Shown here piece by piece: positions 1 to 11,779 of a stretch of DNA of 64,000 nt. Within the stretch, counting starts at the first letter, position 1. Each line of letters opens with the position of its first letter. The notes under the pieces are model-generated. The model made no database searches. It saw only the letters and a program-made list of their open reading frames with translations, and had not been told where the DNA came from. Made by a program: the position numbers and the translations under genes. This stretch comes from Clavaria fumosa (taxonomy: Eukaryota > Basidiomycota > Agaricomycetes > Agaricales > Clavariaceae), in the NCBI GenBank assembly GCA_951802425.1, contig OX637799.1, forward strand, positions 2,108,001 through 2,172,000, given 5' to 3'.

Positions 1-2150
1 CGGCAAGGGCCGCACGCCACGAAGTCGGTTGCCCGCGCCCCCGCCGCTCTCGCGCTCTGCCCTTACACTCCGTTCACGCAGCGACACCGGGCACCAAGGG
101 CTTGGACTCGGGAGCAATGCTAACAGCCTCCTCGCCCGACATCGTCATGGCCAAACGCCCCCAACAACGGAGTCAATTCCGTCATGTAAACATCGTTTTA
201 TCCCTCCGTCTCCCCGTGTCCCCGACGCAACTCGTGATGATTGGTTGCTAGCAGCATCGCTTCGCAATTTCATGCTCCATCCACTGGCATGTGATGTGGA
301 GGAGATGAGGGGAAAAGATGGCGAGGAGGCTAATGCGAGCCCATTAAGTTCAACCCCTTGCGAGCGAGAACTTCCCCGTCCTAAGGCCCAAGTGGAAGAT
401 GCCGATGTTTTTGGGGCCTGAGGCCTGAGGCACGAATGATGTAGTGCACCGGCATTGTGCGTTTCCTTCTCTTTTTTCTTCGCAGGTTGCGCCCGCTCCG
501 CTTTACCACTCCGCATCCGCCGGTGGGATAAGTGAAGTGCATGCGTACTAAACGTACGGGATCGGCCTAGCGTTAGCTGCCCCGCTCCTTCTCGTGAAAA
601 AAAATAGTAGCCGAGCCTCCCGCGCCAACGCTCTCCCGTCAATGTCATTCCTTGCCTAATATTTATGAACGATTAACACGCACGGGCGGGGCCGCTGTTG
701 CTTACCCCGCAAGCGCCCGTCGAAGCCGTACCCCGCGCTTTCGCTTCTCTGTCTTCTTTTTCCCGTGTGTACGGCGACTAACCTCAGGGGCATGTGTCGT
801 TTTTAGGCCGCTGCCATTTCCTCGTGGCGTAGGATTACCGGCCAATTCGCTGGACGCGCAAATAGCCGGAATAATTTATCTGTAACGCGGTGGGACATGG
901 CACTTTTGTGCTTGAACCATGTCCATGGGCCCCCCCGGGCTGTGTGTATCAGTCAGTTGTTGCAACGTGATCCAGGATCAATGCTACCCTGTCTTGCCTG
1001 ACTCCTGCAGCATTCTCCCTGCAGGGCTCAACTGGAGACCTGACGCGTCTGACGAGACTTTTTTTTCGACCAACCCTCTTTTTCCAGCTCGTGCATAACA
1101 CACCGAGATTTCGCCGGTGATCAACATGAGCTCCCCGGATTATTCCTGAAAATAATTTTGAGTTAGAATTTCACCTTGGCCCCGCGCCCCACTCAAAGAA
1201 GAGCTCCGCCAGCCCCTAGGCTGTTCACTAGCGCCTGTGAATCGATACTAAATCTAAGGCCGTAACCGTAGACTATCTTTCTTTTTATGTCGCACTAAGA
1301 GGCCCATGATTCACCTCAGCTTCCGTCGTCGTTCACCGGTTCTCTAACCTTCTCTCCCCGTTACGGGTTTCGGGGCTAACGGACTTGGACTTGAGGGCCG
1401 TTTCGGCTAAAGGCTAAATCGGTGTGTCTAGGCCTTGCCGTGAAAGAACACCTCTTTTACGTGGGAAGGCACATTCCTGCCCCACGCGAGGCAATATCAA
1501 AGAACACGCTCGACTTGAACTCGCGTAAACGGCAGCCGTAATGAAAGCACCAAGATCACCGCAAAAAAACGACTATCAGAAATCCATCCTGACGTGGGGA
1601 ACGCGCACGGCGAGAAAAAGTCACGAGGGGCCCGGCAATATGCTTATCGGCATCATCCATAACGTCAAACACTCACATCATTCGAAGCTCAACTGTCGAA
1701 GGGACGAACACCCTATCTTCTATGAGTTCCCCGTAATCCAGGACGCCTGCACCTGATGATGGCTTCACAGTAACTGACTAGCCATTGGGCGTAACGTTGA
1801 TGAGTGCGGGAAAATGGCCTCGTGGGAGCACGTGGCGACTAGCCTGCGACTCTAATTCCCCAGGCATCGCTCGTCTCAACGCAACTAATGATCACCACAC
1901 GGCGTTCTTCCCCGGTAGAGTTTGCGTTCCTGAGGTGATTCCAGTCTTGACCTTGGGAAGTGAGAAGGTCAAAACCTTAAAAACAGCGAACCCTTGTGGT
2001 AATTTCGAAGGGCACGAATCCGCATCTTGCACCTCATCTGGTACTCCTTCCTGCTTCGAGCTGCAAGTTGCAGCACACTTTTTAAATGACATTCTATACA
2101 TTATATTAGACATACTGCGGCATATGGAATCATTTTAGGATATTCAGATC
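1..2150. other. Left-edge sequence without a supported gene
   Basis: Moderately GC- and CpG-rich sequence, unlike the CpG-poor DNA that starts near 2.15 kb. Open frames of 130 aa (29-421, plus) and 167 aa (145-648, minus) overlap on opposite strands, show no family motif and no intron logic, and look like chance frames. I saw no tRNA, terminal repeat or transposase motif. It could be a gene flank cut by the window edge or an old intergenic spacer. Confidence 0.5.
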
Positions 2151-2361
2151 AGGGCACAGCAACTGTTTCCCTGTCACTTTGGCTACTCCGTTCTTGATGT
2201 AGTTACACAGGGTTAGAGTTAGCTCTCTGTCACAACCCAACAGCAGCAGACTCTCCTATGGACATCCCAATGTGTCCCTACCCTCAAGGATTGTTCATAG
2301 TCTATATTCTGACACTCAGCAATCACTTCTGACCAACTGATGGTAATTCTGTGCACAATCT

Positions 2362-2610
2362 CATCAGGAAACATCAAATTTTCTTGATGTTGTCTTGTTT
2401 TGTCTTGACTCTGTCTTGATAGTCTTGACAGAAAAATCAAGTTAGTCAAGACAAATCAAGAAAATGGACCTACTTGATTAAGAACTTTTTGTCTTGATCT
2501 GTCTTGATTTGAGGATTCAAGACAGTCAAGAAACAAATCAAGACCAATTAAGTGCAATCAAGACATGTAAGAAGGTCCAAATTGTCAAGAAATTTTGAGG
2601 TTTCCTGATG
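2362..2610. mobile_element. Small foldback element with CATCAG ends
   Basis: Imperfect terminal inverted repeats: the left end reads CATCAGGAAACATCAAATTT and the reverse complement of the right end CATCAGGAAACCTCAAAATT. Between them the short words TCTTGA/TCAAGA and GTCTTGA/TCAAGAC recur in both orientations, so the whole segment can fold back. There is no coding capacity. No clear target-site duplication is visible. Segments at 22,987-23,199 and 34,077-35,911 have the same CATCAG start and the same habit of subterminal motif clusters, so I treat the three as one loose family of non-autonomous elements. Confidence 0.6.
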
Positions 2611-2614
2611 GTGT

Positions 2615-3545
2615 AATTCTGATGATTGCTGCTTGCCTCATTGTCACTTGGCTGATGTCCAGGAGTCTTGGGGAATGAATGGAGTCACTGAAGGACTTGC
2701 AGGGTGGTCTCTAGACAAGTTAGCAAATGTGCCTCAATGATGTTAGGTTTAGGGTATGGATACAGTGTCTGAAACATGTCTCCATGCAATTTCCTTGTTG
2801 TTTGTCTTGCATTTTCTTCTTTGTAGACCTTCTTCAATACTATTCCACTTCTGATACATAATCCTTGGAGCTGTAGTAGATACTATGGCATACAACCTAA
2901 ACTCAGTTACACACCTACATGCAAGAATTGCTGCCCAAAAACTTGGCTGGGCATTGCATAGCAGCCACCCTCTTGTGCAGTCTCTGGGTCACATCTCCTT
3001 GTCATGCTACCTATACCAATCTCCTCTCTGTCCAGTCATGTTCTGCCCCTCATCATCAACCTGACTGATATGCAGAATTCTGGCTCACTGTCAGAATTGC
3101 TGCTATGCCCTCTCCTTGCTGTCATATGCATTATTAGCTGGTGGAATTGACCTACTCTTGACAGTATGTCATATGCTCCACTGCAGATGCATATACCACA
3201 CCCCAATCTACTGAGGATGTGCTTGAGGTCCCACTAAGATGAAATGGTGCTGTCTATTCATTAATACCTGACCAACAACTTCACAAGGCCCATTGGGTCC
3301 CCCAACCCTGGCATCTGCATCTGCTTCCTAGTGCCATACTGTAAGGTAGCTTATCCCTCAAAAGAACCAGACTCAATGTTATATTGAGTATGTAGTTCTA
3401 TGTAGAGGGATCTGCCCTCTCTGTACAGTTGCAACAGTGTATATATAGGTGAGCAGCCCTTCAGAGGGCCGCTGATGTAAGCATAGCCAAGTGGCTATGC
3501 TTATGGAACTAAATATGGTAGGTAGATTATGTAAACAGAAATATA
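2615..3545. other. CpG-poor intergenic DNA, no gene seen
   Basis: AT/TG/CA-rich sequence almost without CpG between the small foldback element and the Ngaro element. No open frame with family motifs was found. It is probably old, decayed repeat DNA. Confidence 0.5.
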
Positions 3546-3550
3546 GAAGG

Positions 3551-4338
3551 CCTCTGCTGCTCAGGCTGACTCGTTAGTACTACTGAGAAGGCCACAACAG
3601 GGCCTTCTCAAACAGGAATTTGATTTGGGAAGTGAGCAGAGAAAGAAGCTACAGAAGTACTACCACAAAAATCAACAAAAAGCAACAAAGCAGAAAAGGC
3701 AAGTAGCCCAAGGGAGAGGTGGGTGGGCAGACAAAAGAAGATAGAGAAGGAGAGGAGAGAGAGGCTGGAGAAGAGTAGATAATGAAAAGCTACACAGTGT
3801 AAAAACAAAGTCAAACTCAGAGACAACAAAGAGGAATGTGTGTGCACTCAGATACGTGTATGTGGCGAGCTGATGAAGCAAGGAGAAGCCACAAAGTGTA
3901 TCTGGAGGCGAAGGAAGGTCAGCTCAGAGAGCTGAGGTGTGGAGAAAACTGAGCTGCTCACCTGCACTGATCTTTTGAGTGACACGAGAGGAGCAGGCGA
4001 GCAGCGCAGATGAGGGAGCTGGGGGTTGACAGCACTTATCCAACTTGAGTGAGACATCTGCTACAACAATAGTGTCTCACTGAGACAAAGCACAGACCAG
4101 GTGGTGAGGCCGAGAAAAAGGGCCGGTGAAGCCGTGAGAAAAGGAATGGGATCGGTGGAGCTGAAAAGGGGAAACTCACAGCATGCACAGAGGCCTAAAA
4201 AGCCGCTCCCTTCCCTTGGAATCCGTGCCTGAACTGACCTCTGCTGCTCAGGCTGACTCGTTAGCACTACCAAGAAGGCCACAACAGGGCCTTCTCAAAC
4301 AGGAATTTGATTTGGGAAGTGAGCAGAGAAAGAAGCTA
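3551..4338 (-). repeat. Ngaro 3' split direct repeats (B1-A2-B2)
   Basis: B2 (3551-3651) and B1 (4238-4338) are 101 bp direct copies beginning CCTCTGCTGCTCAGG on the plus strand. A2 (3734-4240) matches A1 at the other end over 507 bp. The copies differ mainly at CpG versus TG/CA positions (for example GGAATCCGTGCC against GGAATCCATGCC). Confidence 0.88.
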
Positions 4339-4344
4339 AAAGAG

Positions 4345-5433
4345 CTATGTGTGTGTGTGTGAGGGGGATGGCGGTGGTGCGAAAAAATGAGTGTGAGCGG
4401 GGATAGGTGGAAAGTGGTGAGACCGTGTGAGGTGCAAACTAGCAAGCTGTGCTTCAGCCCAGACTGCTGGATTGTTGCGAATGTAAATCTTCCAAGACTG
4501 TGAGGACCAATGACCGAGGGCCTGAATAATGTCCTCAGAAAGGCCCAATGATGTGTAGAAAGTTGCTCCTCCAGCCCGAGTGGAGTGACTGCCAAATCTG
4601 TGGTCGAGAATTTTGAAGAAACATCTCTCAAACCAAGCTTGGGTAGGTAGCAAACCATCCTCTTGCAAGAAGGCAGCTGCTTTGGCCCCATGCAACTGGT
4701 CCCGTATTGAAACATAGTGATGCAGCAAGCGGACAGGACAAGTGTGCTCCTGTTCTACAAGCAATATATTGGTACCACAGTAGAATCTGTCTCCCTTGTG
4801 ATAGGGAAGCCTGTACTGGGCTTGACGCCCCACAAATGATAGGGAACCGCATTTGATGACCTTCTGCCAGTCTTTCAGGTCCTTAGCACTCAGCACTAAC
4901 TCCCCCATCCGGTGGCACCCATAGAAAGCACAGGAAAGTATGGTTATGAAGAGCAGGTCATCATAAGCCCTGGAGGCAGCAGCGATGTGCTCGAAGGCCT
5001 GCAGATGTGGGACTCAAAGGGGTGATTTCTGCGTCACGGCATCCCCATGAGTTTTCTTGGCTCTGGTAATGGTAGCCTGCACCAGGGGATGTGCATGATT
5101 TTGATCAAAATCTGGAAACAAATCTAAAAGAAAATGATGAGTGCCCAAGAGATACTTTGGAGCTGAACCAATGAACAAAGAAGTAAAGGCAACATAACGA
5201 GACAAAGTAGATGGAGTCAGGTCAAGAGAGAGCCTGTGTGTCAAGCAAAAAAGAATATAATCACGGGCCCCTGTAGTATAATTTTTGCAAGTCAAGGCCT
5301 CAATGGCATTTGTGCAAAGGAACTGAACCCGCAGGTCCAAATCCTGCAACGAGATGGGAGGGCGAGCCATCCTGGATGGCTCACCCAACTGTTTTAAAAG
5401 CAACTCCACCATCACGCCAGCAGAAGCTCCCAA
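4345..5433 (-). pseudogene. Tyrosine recombinase of the Ngaro element, one TGA stop
   Basis: Two open pieces, 5433-5014 and 4908-4345, are in the same frame and separated by readable recombinase sequence with a single TGA at 5014-5016 (SPL*VPHLQAF, where Arg would fit). The first piece is the SAM-like N-terminal DNA-binding domain. The second is the catalytic domain: an Arg in CHRMGELV (4911-4913), then SHSTRAGGATF (His-x-x-Arg), LGHWSS (second His) and KIYIRNNP (nucleophilic Tyr). These are the R-H-R-H-Y residues of the tyrosine recombinase family, which inserts circular DNA copies. Apart from the stop the catalytic set looks complete. Confidence 0.88.
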
Positions 5434-7373
5434 GGAGGATCGAAGGTGCGGATGTGGTATGAAGGAAAACGATGGGCAAACTCAAAGAACAGATTGCAAG
5501 AGAGCAAATCTGCACATAGGTTGTCTTTCCCAGGGATGTGGCGGACTCTGAGATCAATCCCAGATCACAAAATAATCGAGGCAACACCAAGCAGGGGCCC
5601 ATTGTGAACTGATTCCGACATGCGAAGAGAGTTGAAAGCTCCAACAGAGTCTAGGCTATTGGTCCAAACAAGAAGCCGATGGGGAGGCTGAGGTAAACCA
5701 GCAGCATGATGAATTGCAGACATGATGGCCACGAGCTCCAAAAAGAAGATATCAACACGCATGCCTGAAGCGGGTTCTTGAATCTGATATGCAAACCCAT
5801 TTCCTGCATAGACAAAAGAGAGGCCCAGCCGCAAGCTGGCATCTGTCCACATAACGAAGTTGGCATCTTCATCGGTCCACTGCCCTTCATCAACAAATCG
5901 AATACCAATCGCAGACGGAATCATGTTGATTAACCAGGAAAGGTCACGACGAACTTCTGCATTGATGAACACTCCACTCGATGGGTGGGTCTTTCCGCCA
6001 GTCTTACAGTAAAGTTTAGTCAATGCAGGACGTCCCCAAGGTAGGACATTCAGAAGCCAGTTAAGATGCCCAGATAGTCGCCACCATTCGCGCAACGCAG
6101 GCTTCCACCCAGGAGTCTCCAGGAAGTCATGTACTTTAAAAACAATGTCAGAGACTGTCTCAGCCTCCAAGGAGATCGATCCCACATTGATATCCACCCA
6201 GAAACCTATAATCTTAAGTGGACACCCCGACTCCTGTTTCTCATTATCAAATGGACACCTGATTGCCTCCCAGAAGATCAGCAGCTGGACCTGCTGATGA
6301 GGCCTCAAAGCTCCCCAGTAAGAGACCACCCTGTCAGCAAAATCCCAACCGAAGAAATTGTCCATATAGACATGGAGATCAGGGATCTCGAGCCTGAATA
6401 CTGCTAACCAACAGAGGAGTCCGGACAAGGCACACCAAATTCGAGGCGACGCATGGCTTCCAGAGATGAGTCTCTGGATAATATAAATCTTTTCATCAAT
6501 TTTCACACATTGACGCAGCTGCCAGATGGGATGAGCCAGCAGGTTGAGAAAGGCTTTAGCTACATCACTCTTGAAGGTAATAAGATCCTGCCTGGGGAAC
6601 CTCAGCTTCACATTGTGCATCACCTGACCAAAGTCAAGCATATTATCATATTGGATTTTGGCCTCCTCGTGAGGGATCCCCTCATTCAAGCCTGAGCCTG
6701 AGTGGTCGTTAATGACCCTTGGTTTTCCTCCTTGCCAGATGACAAACAAGGGGGAAACCTTTGTACCAGGGAGCAGATGCCCTATCTCCATGGACCATCG
6801 TCCTGCGCTTTGCTCCCGGTCCTGAAAAGCCCGGATTGCAGCAAGGTCCTTCTCTTCACTAGAGTAGTTTTCCATAACATCCTCAAGCTCAACCTTCCAA
6901 CCACCCTCATCAAGAGGCCAAAATCCTTCATGGAGTCCTTTAATGACTGAGTCAACGAAAGGCCAGTTAGGATGTGACCGTAACATAGACTTGAGCTTTG
7001 TAATATCGAAAGGCATGTCAACATGGATGTGATTGTTATACTTTTTCAGTGCTGCTTTGATTTCAAGGTTTTCGAAGAGATGGTGAGGTGGGTCAGGCAA
7101 AGGCAAGGCGGTTAATGTGTATAATGCCGAAGGAGATGTATTGTTCCCGAAAGAGCTTGTCCAGGCAAACCCCCGATGAAAAGAAGGTGAAACAAGAATA
7201 TCTGAGGCTTTCCTTTTCGAAGAGGAACCAATTGACCTAGTCCTTCTTCCCAGGTCCGAAGCTGGTTCCATCCCTGTCCCCAAAAAGCTTCTGCCGTTGA
7301 CCCTTGAGCTTTCTGAAGCATCCAGAGACATCAATTGCTCAATGCTTGTCCCCACACTCGCTGCAGAGACCAT
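5420..7373 (-). pseudogene. Reverse transcriptase / RNase H of the Ngaro element
   Basis: A 602-codon open frame (7373-5565) with an N-terminal extension, then RT motifs: PRVINDHSGSGLN, a motif A-like FKSDVAKAFL, and the active-site strand HVYMDNFFG, where YxDD would be expected. An RNase H domain follows: WTDAS (Asp), ELVAIMSAI (Glu) and VWTNSLDSV, where TDS/TDN is usual. The frame ends at TGA (5565-5567), but typical RNase H C-terminal sequence (RVRHIPGKDNLCADLLS) continues in the same frame to about 5,420, so the stop is premature. Asn339 (codon 6357-6359) and Asn572 (5658-5660) each sit at a TpG that would be CpG if Asp were restored. Inactive copy is likely. Confidence 0.85.
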
Positions 7374-8585
7374 GCCTCCGATGGTTATGACAAGGTGTTT
7401 CTTTGCATTTACCGAAATTCCAGTTCTTGCAAATGGCTTTGAGGCATTTCAGAGGTGAAACCTCACCAGGTGAATGACACTTAGAAAAGGCCCCCAAAGA
7501 CCATGCTGCAAAAATGACCTGCACAAGGAAAGAACTGTTGTGCTCAACCTGATTATCAATCCGAAAAGGATTTTTTCCATAATGTTCTTGGACTTCGCAG
7601 TCAAACTGAATGGCCAGAGAAGGATCTTCAGGGACCTTGTGAAAGATTTCACAGACAATGCTCTGAAACTCCCCAAGTTCCGAGGATCTGTGTGGGTAAA
7701 CAAGAAGCACCCCAGTCACCCAGGCATCAAAGCACCTGAGCCATTCAGCCTCAGTTTGAACAGGCTTCTTTCCAAGGACATGTTCATTTTTGATGAGGAC
7801 AAACCCTCCTCCAACATCCTGGGGTGCCTCAGCAAAATCAAACCCTTTGTCAAAAGACCCGTTGATCTTATTGAAAGACACCATTTTGTCTTGGACAATG
7901 TCCTGCCAAAGGACCTTTGGTAGCAGCTCTTGAAGTCTTTGTCTCTGCAAGACCTCAACCACTTCATCCCGGTACTTCTCAGATTCGAATAGATGACGAA
8001 TTCGGTAGGTTTCTTTGAGGTAAGGGTCGATGTCTGAGCTAAGAAGTTTACCGAGGTGTGGCACCCCAGCAAGAATGGCAGGAGGGAGAAAAAGCTCTGA
8101 AGAGGAGGTACCTGCACCAATGAAAGCATCGCTAAGAAGAGTAGTGGAGTCCTTCGAACGATTCTGAGGACCAGTCAGTTGATACCTCCCATGCAGAACT
8201 GCCTATGCGGCGGCTTCGGCAGCCTCCCGAGCTCTCTCAGCTTCGTGTTTGGGGTCTTCCTCATGGGCTCCTCACCTCCTGTCGGAGGCAAAGCCTCCCC
8301 CCCAGGCCCCCTAGGCATGTCAGGCCTGATGCTAGAAGGACTGCCTCCCAAACCAGCAGAACCTGGCTCTGTATGCTCTCTGCCCTGTCCTCCTAGACAA
8401 GACTGGGCTTGCCAAAGATAGTCTTCAGCTTCTTCAGCATTTGCTCCAGCAGCTTGAAGATGCTCAATAAACACCAAGAACAAGATCAATCCTTCAGCGT
8501 ATTCGTCAACAGCCACTTGCAGACGCACAGCCCTATCTCGAATAATTTCCGCATTCTGGGTCATAATAGATAACGAAGTTTTGAT
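7339..8585 (-). pseudogene. Gag-like ORF of the Ngaro element, frameshifted
   Basis: The upstream frame holds a protein starting MTQNAEIIRDRAV (about 8,566) and ends at a stop near 8,172-8,175; a second frame, open from about 8,180, runs to 7,339. Homology-free reading suggests one gag protein split by a one-base frameshift near 8,180. The C-terminus has a Cys/His cluster (CKNWNFGKCKETPCHNH followed by HGLCSEC), like a zinc-binding nucleic-acid motif, as expected for a gag nucleocapsid region. The end overlaps the start of the RT frame (ATG at 7371-7373), the usual compact retroelement layout. The gag call rests on position and the Cys/His cluster only. Confidence 0.65.
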
Positions 8586-8611
8586 GCTGGTGGAGCCAGA
8601 TAAAACAGATG

Positions 8612-9118
8612 AAAGAAGATAGAGAAGGAGAGGAGAGAGAGGCCAGAGAGGAGTAGATAATGAAAAACTACACAGTGTAAAAACGAAGTCAAACTCAGAG
8701 ACAACAAAGAGGAATGTGTGCGCACTCAGATATGTGTATGTGGTGAGCTGATGAAGCAAGGAGAAGCCACAAAGTGTATCTGGAGGTGAAGGAAGGTCAG
8801 CTCAGAGAGCTGAGGTGTGGAGAAAACTGAGCTGCTCACCTGTGCTGATCTTTTGAGTGACATGAGAGGAGCAGAAGAGCAGCGCAGATGAGAGAGCTGG
8901 GGGTTGACAGCACTTATCTGACTCGAGTGAGACATCTGCTACAACAATAGTGTCTCACTGAGACAAAGCACAGACAAGGTGGCAAGGCTGAGAAAAAGGG
9001 CTGGCAAAGCCATGAGAAAAGGAATGGGATTGGTGGAGCTGAAAAGGGGAAACTCACAGCGTGCACAGAGGCCTAAAAAGCCTCTCCCTTCCCTTGGAAT
9101 CCATGCCTGAACTGACCT
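8612..9118 (-). repeat. Ngaro 5' repeat (A1)
   Basis: 507 bp direct copy of 3734-4240, starting AAAGAAGATAGAGAAGG and ending GAACTGACCT on the plus strand. It marks the 5' end of the minus-strand retroelement and probably carries its promoter. Confidence 0.88.
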
Positions 9119-10229
9119 GGGGCCTTACACATACCTAGCTGGTCCTTGGCACAATTAGGGCTATTCTATGGTCTGTGTGAGCTGTTAGTCATGTGGCTTG
9201 ATGTTCCACATGGGTGAGCTATGCTCTAGCCTTGCTTTACTAAGCACCAATTATGCTTATGTAATACCAGTGCTAATATGGGCACTTAGAGTCATATTAG
9301 CATGGACTTATTACTAAGTGTGCTATACAGTAAGCACTCATGCAGGTTTAGCAGGACAAAGCCTTGCATCTTGTAGTAAGTACTTTGTAATGTAATGAAA
9401 GAAGAATGATACACTATGAGAATGTTACATGCATTTGCAATGATCATTATGATGGTGGGCACTTATTATGTTAGGCACTCAAAGTGAGCACTTGAATAGT
9501 GGCACTAAATTCCTGGTGCCTGGGTAATAATTATGTAAGGAAAATGGAATTTCCTCAAACATGACCATCACCAATGCTATTGGTGTTACTACCACTCACA
9601 TGATTCCAAACTCATGATGCTTGTACCCTTGCATACCACCTAGCACCAGGAGCACTTGGCACATGTCTCAAGTTCCTAATCTTGATCTTACACATATTAT
9701 TGATAGTAAGCTCTGGTTTTATTGTATGTATCATCACTAGCAAAAACCCTTACAGACACTGCAAGGAGCAAGAGAAATGTTAGTGGAGTGGTGTAGAGAT
9801 ACCCTGAAAATTTGGTGAAGATTGGCCAAGTGGTTACTGAGACATGAATATTTTAGTACTTCACCATTGCATTTGATGTGTGCACTTACAGCAAGGGGTA
9901 CCCATGGACCATGGGATTTATTCAATGTATATTTAATATACAAACCCTTGCATACACAGCATGCCCTCCTCAAGCACCCCCTCATCCTCACCCCTTCACC
10001 CAATCCACCCCTTGCCAATGCACCACTGTAGTTAATTGTGCTCTATACACACTCACCAATGCATCTGCATTTCCTCTGACTTCACCTTACTCACACTCTC
10101 ATCACCCTCATGTCCATCCATCATCAATATCAGATATCTTATTCACACTTAGATTCACAAAGGAATTGGTTTAACAAATTTATTGACTATATCTAACTAT
10201 ACATGCAGTAGAAAACCAAAATACATCAA
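9119..10229. repeat. Decayed repeat DNA related to 17.1-17.3 kb
   Basis: CpG-poor sequence. A segment around 9,560-9,745 (with CATACCACCTAGCACCAGG) has a diverged direct copy at about 17,115-17,335 (CATACCACCTAGTGCCAGG). No coding motif was found. It is likely the remains of an LTR or other element whose ends I could not define. Confidence 0.55.
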
Positions 10230-10534
10230 AGAGGGAGACAGAGAGGAGAAGGGAGAAGGGAGAGCAAAGAGGGAACACAGCAAAGAATGCAGAAAGGGGG
10301 GGAAGAGGGGAGAAGGGAGACAGAGGGGAGGAGGAAGACAGAGGGGGAGAGGGAGAGAAGGAAGGGCAAAGAGGGAGACAGAGAGGAGAAGGGAGAGGGA
10401 GGGAGGGGAGGGGAGAAGGGAGAAAGAGAAAGGGAAAGGAAGAGAAGGAACACAAAGAAGGGGAGAGGGAGAAGGGGAGTGCAAAAAGGGAGGGGGGAGA
10501 GAGGGAAATGAGGAGGCAGGTAGACAGGGAGAGG
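10230..10534. repeat. Purine-rich (GGGAGA)n tract
   Basis: Almost pure A/G on the plus strand, made of short words such as GGGAGA, GAGGGAGACA and GAAGGGAGAG. Long frames on both strands (for example 126 aa plus, 153 aa minus) are simple artefacts of the composition. The tract was the target of the solo LTR that follows, with matching purine DNA resuming at 11,780. Confidence 0.8.
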
Positions 10535-11779
10535 TGTTAGGGCCTGTCCCATCTTGTAAATAGCACCGAAGCTCAATTGGTTGGTGAGCAGTCCTGTAAA
10601 CTCACTAAGACCAATCAACTGTTGAGTATAATTGAGAATACTTGGTCCTGGAAGGTCACAAAGGCATCTGACGAAGTGTAAGGACAAGAAAAGAGAAGTT
10701 GGGAGAAGGAGAACATTGCTGAGAAGGTCACAAAGTCAACAGATGGAGTGTAGGAAGAGAAATAGATGAGTTAGAGAAGAGAGGATGCTGTTGAGAAGGT
10801 CGTGAGTGGTTGCAACAATGTTGAAAAGTGTATCGGTGAAGGCTATGACTTTGCCAACTGATGAGAGAACCTGTGGGGATCCAGAAGTCAGTACCAAGAC
10901 GATATAGAGAGAATACTTAGGTGCACAGGTTTGTATGAGTGTGGAGGATGAATTAGAGGAAAGCAGAGTGTTTCTTGGTGTTGTTGAGGTCACCAAGCAA
11001 GACAAGACCTATCAATCATGATGGTCCCAAGCTCAAAGGGCATAATAGCCTCAAGCTTAAACCAAAGTGCATCAATATCAAGTCTAAAGTACAGTAAGTA
11101 CATGTGAGGTTTATATACATACATACAGAGGACATGACGACTTAGGAAAGCACAGAAGTCTCCTAGCAACTGAATTATAGTAGAGCAGGGTATGTTTAGT
11201 CATATAGTAACTATCCATGTGCCCTACTAAGGTCGCAAGGGGTTAGAGAAGCATAGGTAAGGTCACAAGGATGACTGGTGACTGGTCATGACCTAGTTAA
11301 ATAATGATATGTGTAACTACGACTATGGGAGAATCTTCAGATCATAGGAGTCATAGTTATAGGTTACTGGGGACAAGAAGGAGAGCATAATTTGAAAGAT
11401 ATATGCAGCTGACTGTTGGTGGTGCGTTTCAGTGCTAAGGTTGTGAGGTCATGCAAGTGGTCACATGGGTGGTAACATTGGGGATACCATGTGGCAAGTC
11501 ACATGCCAGCTGAAGAGAAGGTGCAATGGCATGTCACATGTTGAGATGGTGGGTTTGGACAATGGATACACATAAGGTGAAGTGGAGGAGGTGTCACAAG
11601 TATAGTGTGGTGGTCATGAGTGTTGTGTGAGGGCAAAACAGATTGGGGAGGTTTCTGGAAGAGAGTGGCAGGTTCCAGAAGTGCGTAGAGGGGCTTGCAA
11701 GGTTGTAGAGGGCTGTCAGGAGGCTTGTAGGTGTTGGTAGAGTTGACTTGGGCAGGGGAAAAATGAATAGGTCCTGACA
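10535..11779 (+). mobile_element. Solo LTR (TGTTAGGGCC family), copy 1
   Basis: Begins TGTTAGGGCCTGTCCC and ends GGTCCTGACA, giving TG...CA ends with a short inverted match (TGTTAGGGCC / TGTCAGGACC). It is flanked by a perfect 5 bp target duplication, AGAGG, at 10,530-10,534 and 11,780-11,784. It is a diverged copy of 26,929-28,307. No internal retrotransposon sequence is attached, so it is a solo LTR left by recombination. It is strongly CpG-depleted against copy 2, which suggests it is older or more heavily mutated. Confidence 0.9.

Larger units (their letters stand above)
3551..9118 (-). mobile_element. Ngaro/DIRS-order tyrosine-recombinase retrotransposon, full length
   Basis: Read on the minus strand the order is A1 (9118-8612), gag-like ORF, reverse transcriptase/RNase H, tyrosine recombinase, B1 (4338-4238), A2 (4240-3734), short spacer, B2 (3651-3551). 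A1 and A2 are both 507 bp and B1 and B2 both 101 bp; A2 and B1 overlap by the trinucleotide CCT. This A1-ORFs-B1-A2-B2 layout is the split direct repeat structure of the Ngaro/PAT group, which integrates with a tyrosine recombinase and makes no target-site duplication. The gene order and lack of a methyltransferase ORF favour Ngaro. It is probably dead: TGA stops interrupt the pol and recombinase frames, gag is frameshifted near 8180, and two catalytic Asp positions read Asn. Confidence 0.9.

Noticed and set aside
29..648. Opposing ORFs of 130 and 167 aa at the left edge
   Set aside because: They overlap on opposite strands, have no recognisable domain, and could be fragments or chance frames.
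2354..2618. 8 bp duplication around the small CATCAG element
   Set aside because: Flanks CACAATCT and GTGTAATT differ; the same holds for the other two CATCAG elements.
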